Positions 60,828 to 64,000 of a DNA stretch of 64,000 bases are shown here, one piece after another. Positions within the stretch are counted from its first letter, which is position 1. Every line of letters begins with the position of its first letter. A model generated the notes under the pieces. It made no database searches, was not told the origin of the DNA, and was given only the letters and a program-made list of their open reading frames with translations. Both the position numbers and the translations under genes were made by a program. Origin of the DNA: Pseudodesulfovibrio sp. zrk46 (lineage in GTDB: Bacteria; Desulfobacterota; Desulfovibrionia; Desulfovibrionales; Desulfovibrionaceae); assembly GCF_012516435.1 (NCBI RefSeq), contig NZ_CP051216.1:1242001-1306000 (forward strand), in the 5' to 3' direction.

Positions 60828-61964
60828 TTATTTGGGTAACCGGATGCTGAACGTAGTTCGCCCATCCTGGCTTGAAAACTCAGCATTACCGTCCAGATAG
60901 CGCTCCGTAAAGAGCTTTATAACGTAGGTTCCCAAACCACGCTCCGGTGATTTGGTCGAAATATATCGCTTGAAAATGTGCTTGGCGATGTTCTCGGGAA
61001 TTTCGCCGCAATTCTCTATGGTGAGCACTGTTCTGCCGCTCTCGCCCGTCACTGCCGACAGCGTAATGACATCGCATTTGTCCTGTAACGATTCCAAGGC
61101 ATTCACAAGCATGCACCGGATGACATGACCCAGAATACGTTTGTCTGTATGGATGTCGCCACACTCGTATTTCCGCTCCACCACGAGCGGCTGGACGTTG
61201 CGGATTTCGCACTCCTCTTCCACCAGCTTGTCGATGAAATCCGGAAGATTGAACGAGGTCTTGATGGCGCCCAGACGCCCTTCTTCTCCGGCGCTGAGGT
61301 CATTATGAAAGATCACATCGCGCAGGATACGCTTGGAGGAGGTGGCGAGCAGCGGGAAGAGCGGGTTGTTCTCGTTATCCTCTTCCATCATTTGGGTCAG
61401 GGTATTCAGGCCACCGCTGGCATTGATCAGCCCGTGGTAGAAAGTGTTATTCAGATACCTGAGACGCAACTCGTGACTGACGTCCATGGCGAAGAGAAAG
61501 ACGAACTGCTGATCCCGGAACGTCACAGGTTTGGTGAAGACCTGCAAATCGAGCGGTGCTTCGGCGTCGTTGACGAGTCTGATGAGGCGGCAATCCTGAC
61601 AGTCATTTTCCCCGCCCATGCTTTTTATGATGGCATTGGCCGCACCGCACGTATTGCAGAAGCTTGAGCAGCCGCAACCGGCTTCGACCAAATTGGAGTG
61701 CACACAATCCAGGGCCTCGCCCGGACGCATGCCGATAATCTCTTCAAGCTGTTTTTCTGTCAGCTCATTAAAGGTATTGTTGCTGAATACGATCTGTCGA
61801 TGCTCATTGAGAACCAGTATGGAGACCGGGACCGCATCAAACCACGGAAGCAGAAATTCTTCTCTCAGTTCCTCTGACACCTGAGTGACATCTTCCTTGG
61901 ACAGTCTCGCTGCCGGGGCAAAAAAAGTCTCTAGCTCTTCTCCGATCATTTTCATCTCACTCAA
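60828..61964 (-). CDS. Soluble histidine kinase with Cys-rich PAS domain
   Basis: A 378-residue kinase. A PAS domain (about 45-170) contains a Cys cluster (AGCGCSSFCNTCGAAN, then DCQDC) that could hold zinc or an FeS centre. The phospho-acceptor region is weakly conserved (TFYHGLINASGGLN, candidate His). HATPase_c follows with NALESL, a degenerate G1 (ENCGEIPENIAKHIF) and SPERGLGTYVIKL. No membrane helix. Probably cotranscribed with the anchored solute-binding protein downstream. Confidence 0.82.
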   Translation of the reverse strand: MSEMKMIGEELETFFAPAARLSKEDVTQVSEELREEFLLPWFDAVPVSILVLNEHRQIVFSNNTFNELTEKQLEEIIGMRPGEALDCVHSNLVEAGCGCSSFCNTCGAANAIIKSMGGENDCQDCRLIRLVNDAEAPLDLQVFTKPVTFRDQQFVFLFAMDVSHELRLRYLNNTFYHGLINASGGLNTLTQMMEEDNENNPLFPLLATSSKRILRDVIFHNDLSAGEEGRLGAIKTSFNLPDFIDKLVEEECEIRNVQPLVVERKYECGDIHTDKRILGHVIRCMLVNALESLQDKCDVITLSAVTGESGRTVLTIENCGEIPENIAKHIFKRYISTKSPERGLGTYVIKLFTERYLDGNAEFSSQDGRTTFSIRLPK

Positions 61965-62283
61965 TCCATATATTTTGTCGTGTCATCCCCAATGGCAGGG
62001 CAGATCGCCCCACGTATGATAATTTCATAAGATGATACGATAAACCATATACAGGTCAACAATATTCGTGAATATATACTCTCTTGAACCGAGGTCATAG
62101 ACTCCCTCACGTAATACTGACGCAACCAATGGATCGGGATCATTCGTGAATACCGACTTCCGCGGTCTGATTAGTACATGAGAGCATGCATGGAAGAGCA
62201 TATTGCTCAGAATGAGCGTATACGAGAAACGGTTGATTTTTCCGAAAAGGGGCGGCACAAGGGCAACCATACGGTGGAAACAA
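61965..62283. other. AT-rich intergenic region without a supported gene
   Basis: Between the kinase start and the terminator of the 51-residue gene. Only frames without ribosome-binding sites or family resemblance are present. It likely holds the kinase promoter. Confidence 0.4.
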
Positions 62284-62325
62284 AAAATCACACGCCTCGA
62301 TTAGGGAGAGGAGACGTGTGATTTT
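62284..62325 (-). terminator. Terminator of the 51-residue gene
   Basis: AAAATCACACG pairs with CGTGTGATTTT around an inner GAGG-type pairing, and a T-run follows on the minus strand. It is about 60 bases past the small gene's stop. Confidence 0.75.
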
Positions 62326-62383
62326 GCTGAGCGACCCGAGATGTCGGGGAGAGTTCGGGCCGTTCGATGTCCTGTTGGAAAAT

Positions 62384-62539
62384 TTAGGTAAGCTGGCTAA
62401 TCCCCGCTGCCATGAAGAAGGACATGCAGATCCAGAGGCAGGTCTTAGCGGTTTCCGCTGCGAAGCAGCGTGCCGGGGTCGTGGAATCTTCAGGTTCGAT
62501 AAGGTACGACCAAGTGAATTTTTCTTTGCCTTTGCGCAT
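62384..62539 (-). CDS. 51-residue small membrane protein
   Basis: An ATG at 62539 with AAAGGAGG eight bases upstream opens a 51-codon frame ending TAA. The protein begins MRKGKEKFTWSYLIEPED and has one hydrophobic segment near the C-terminus (CLWICMSFFMAAGI, about 34-47) with several cysteines. It has its own terminator and lies divergent to the LysR gene, so LysR may regulate it. No family recognised. Confidence 0.65.
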   Translation of the reverse strand: MRKGKEKFTWSYLIEPEDSTTPARCFAAETAKTCLWICMSFFMAAGISQLT

Positions 62540-62684
62540 ATTGTTTCCTCCTTTGAAATCCCTACTCCGCGGTAGGTGGATATTTTAATACGCAGAAGGC
62601 GTGTTGTGGTCCAATAACAAAGCCTGAGGGCTGTCATAACGAATTCCGATTGCTGAGCGGAATGCATGGGATTAGGTTGATCAC

Positions 62685-63566
62685 ATGGAATTGTACCAAC
62701 TGAGAACGCTCATAGCCGTTGCAGAGGAAGGCAACTTCACCCGGGCGGGCAAACGCGTGCACGCTACCCAACCCGCTGTCAGCGCCCATATCAAGGCACT
62801 GGAAGAAGAGCTTGGCGTACGCCTGTTCGACCGCACCCCGCGTGGCGTTGAACTGACTGTGGCCGGTAGTGAATTGATTGCCGACGCCATCGACGTGTTG
62901 GCCGCCGCCGAGAAGCTGCAGGCCCGGGCCGTGACCCTGCGCGGCGAAGTGGTGGGTAATTTCACCATTGGCCTGTGCGCGGACATGGCATTTCTCAAAG
63001 TGGAAAAACTGCTGGAGCACATGGGCGAACGCTTCCCCATGTTGAATATGCAGCTCTTGCAAATCCCATCAGGCGCAGTGCTTACCGATCTCCGCGCAAA
63101 GAATCTGGACGCGGGCTTTGTGTTCTCAGGTAACCCCTACAGCGATCTGCAGGCCATCAAGTTGACCGAGCCGGAATACTTCATTGTGGGGGCCGCCAAA
63201 TGGCGTGACAGGCTGGAAAACGCCGGCCCGGAAGAACTATCTCAATTCACTTGGGGTATGGCCACCGAAAACTCGCCGCTCCGGGAAATCCAGCTCTCGA
63301 TCTTCAGCGAATACGCCATTCGCCCTGCCCAGACCATTGGTGCCAATTCCGAGGAAGTGCTTCGTCCGCTGGTAGAAGAAGGCCGGGTACTGGCCATGAT
63401 GCGCGAAGATGAGGCCATGGAGCTGGTGGAATCCGGCAAGGGGGCCATCTGCACCTCACTCGGCAAGCACCCCACCGAACTGAACTTCGTCTACCGCAAG
63501 TCACAGGCTGACGAACCCGCGCTCGACGCGCTCATCAGTGTAGTGAAAGATGTGTGGGAAGTGTAA
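62685..63566 (+). CDS. LysR-family transcriptional regulator
   Basis: A 293-residue regulator. The N-terminal winged HTH is typical (MELYQLRTLIAVAEEGNFTR, AGKRVHATQPAVSAHIKALE). A periplasmic-binding-protein-like effector domain follows (about 90-290). LysR proteins usually control a divergent neighbour, here the 51-residue gene. The effector is unknown. Confidence 0.92.
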   Translation: MELYQLRTLIAVAEEGNFTRAGKRVHATQPAVSAHIKALEEELGVRLFDRTPRGVELTVAGSELIADAIDVLAAAEKLQARAVTLRGEVVGNFTIGLCADMAFLKVEKLLEHMGERFPMLNMQLLQIPSGAVLTDLRAKNLDAGFVFSGNPYSDLQAIKLTEPEYFIVGAAKWRDRLENAGPEELSQFTWGMATENSPLREIQLSIFSEYAIRPAQTIGANSEEVLRPLVEEGRVLAMMREDEAMELVESGKGAICTSLGKHPTELNFVYRKSQADEPALDALISVVKDVWEV

Positions 63567-63614
63567 GCAGACCACACGCCATACAATTGGCGCATAAAAT
63601 CCATACAATTTACA

Positions 63615-64000
63615 TTATTCACCAGCCGCCGGCATGGTAAAAGTAAATATTGACCCTTGGTTAACGACACTCTCTGCTCGAATGCTACCGTTATAGTGCT
63701 CGATAATTTTTTTCGAAATTGCGAGGCCCATGCCGCTACCGCGAGTGACTTGCTTGAGGTCTGATTCCGCCTTGGCCACCTGATAGAACTTGTCGAATAC
63801 GCTCTCCAGTTCATCAGCAGGGATGCCTCTTCCGGTATCCTTGACGGACACCCGCAGCCAGCCGCTTTCGGTGGTGTCTGCCTTGATTACCACCTCTCCT
63901 TCATGAGTAAACTTGGCAGCATTGCCCACCAGATTGTTGAGAACCTGCAAAATCCTGTCTGGGTCGGCTACGACCTTGGGAAGATCTGTCTTCATCTCCA
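63615..64000 (-). CDS. Histidine kinase, C-terminal part (cut by window edge)
   Basis: The C-terminal 128 codons of a sensor kinase HATPase_c domain: NLVGNAAKFTHEG (N box), DTGRGIPADEL (G1), FDKFYQV (F box) and GSGMGLAISKKIIEHYNG (G2). The frame continues beyond base 64000, so sensor and phospho-acceptor parts are outside. It is convergent with the LysR gene. Confidence 0.9.
   Translation of the reverse strand, partial: EMKTDLPKVVADPDRILQVLNNLVGNAAKFTHEGEVVIKADTTESGWLRVSVKDTGRGIPADELESVFDKFYQVAKAESDLKQVTRGSGMGLAISKKIIEHYNGSIRAESVVNQGSIFTFTMPAAGE

Noticed and set aside
62140-62667. 175-codon minus-strand frame
   Set aside because: It overlaps the better-supported 51-residue gene and its terminator, lacks a ribosome-binding site and has a biased translation.

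Overview
The window looks like a chromosomal segment of a sulfate- or sulfur-reducing deltaproteobacterium of the Desulfovibrio / Pseudodesulfovibrio type. This is inferred from gene content: a tungsten-type aldehyde:ferredoxin oxidoreductase with its ferredoxin, a molybdopterin sulfur-compound reductase with cytochrome b and cytochrome c partners, many rhodaneses, GGDEF/EAL/PAS signalling proteins, and GC-rich coding sequence. No rRNA or ribosomal marker is present, so the taxonomy is not proven.

Layout. (1) 1-10260 is an AT-richer accessory island. It holds a left-edge gene fragment, a plus-strand operon (two radical SAM proteins, a family 2 glycosyltransferase, a TraB/GumN-like protein) followed directly by a one-chain GmrSD-like DUF262/DUF1524 nuclease, and an opposing minus-strand operon with an AlpA-like regulator and a primase-polymerase/DUF3987 replication protein. 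The island abuts the 3' end of a tRNA-Phe gene and carries GTGGCA repeats there, but no integrase is visible. (2) 10264-15108 is bounded by two identical tRNA-Phe genes and holds a ferric-iron ABC transporter, with a Fur-like site, and the manganese exporter mntP. (3) 15109-25350 is core-like: aldehyde oxidoreductase and ferredoxin, a glycosyltransferase, a diguanylate cyclase, a K+ channel with a separate cyclic-nucleotide-binding protein, metF and a phosphoesterase. (4) 25372-33381 is a sulfur-metabolism locus: cytochrome c, a PhsA/PsrA-like catalytic subunit, an FeS subunit, cytochrome b, a triple rhodanese, a rhodanese-thioredoxin protein with an in-frame UGA, a TorD-like chaperone, a CstR-type persulfide sensor and an EF-hand protein. 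CsoR/CstR-type palindromes lie before the cytochrome c gene and between the chaperone and the regulator. (5) 33709-52427 holds era, sensors, an NtrC-type regulator, an ATP-grasp enzyme, folate and purine enzymes, a radical SAM protein, a GspL/M/N fragment, lipoproteins, a histidine kinase without its phospho-acceptor histidine, and an EAL protein. (6) 52599-64000 holds a Tat-exported amine-oxidase-like flavoprotein, an esterase, comM with an insertion at its 3' end, a split substrate-binding-protein/kinase pair, a short membrane-protein gene, a LysR regulator and a kinase fragment.

The strongest candidate for something new is at 31060-32070. A TGA lies in frame inside a rhodanese active-site loop, exactly where the two neighbouring rhodanese domains have a cysteine. 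It is followed at SECIS distance by a 7-bp hairpin with a GGGC loop, and the frame continues into a thioredoxin-fold domain. I read it as a selenocysteine-containing rhodanese-thioredoxin fusion in a persulfide-regulated sulfur-reductase locus. Two further structural findings are a 1.6-kb insertion bounded by 21-bp direct repeats at the 3' end of comM, and a modular family of dispersed intergenic repeats, one of which has inserted into another.
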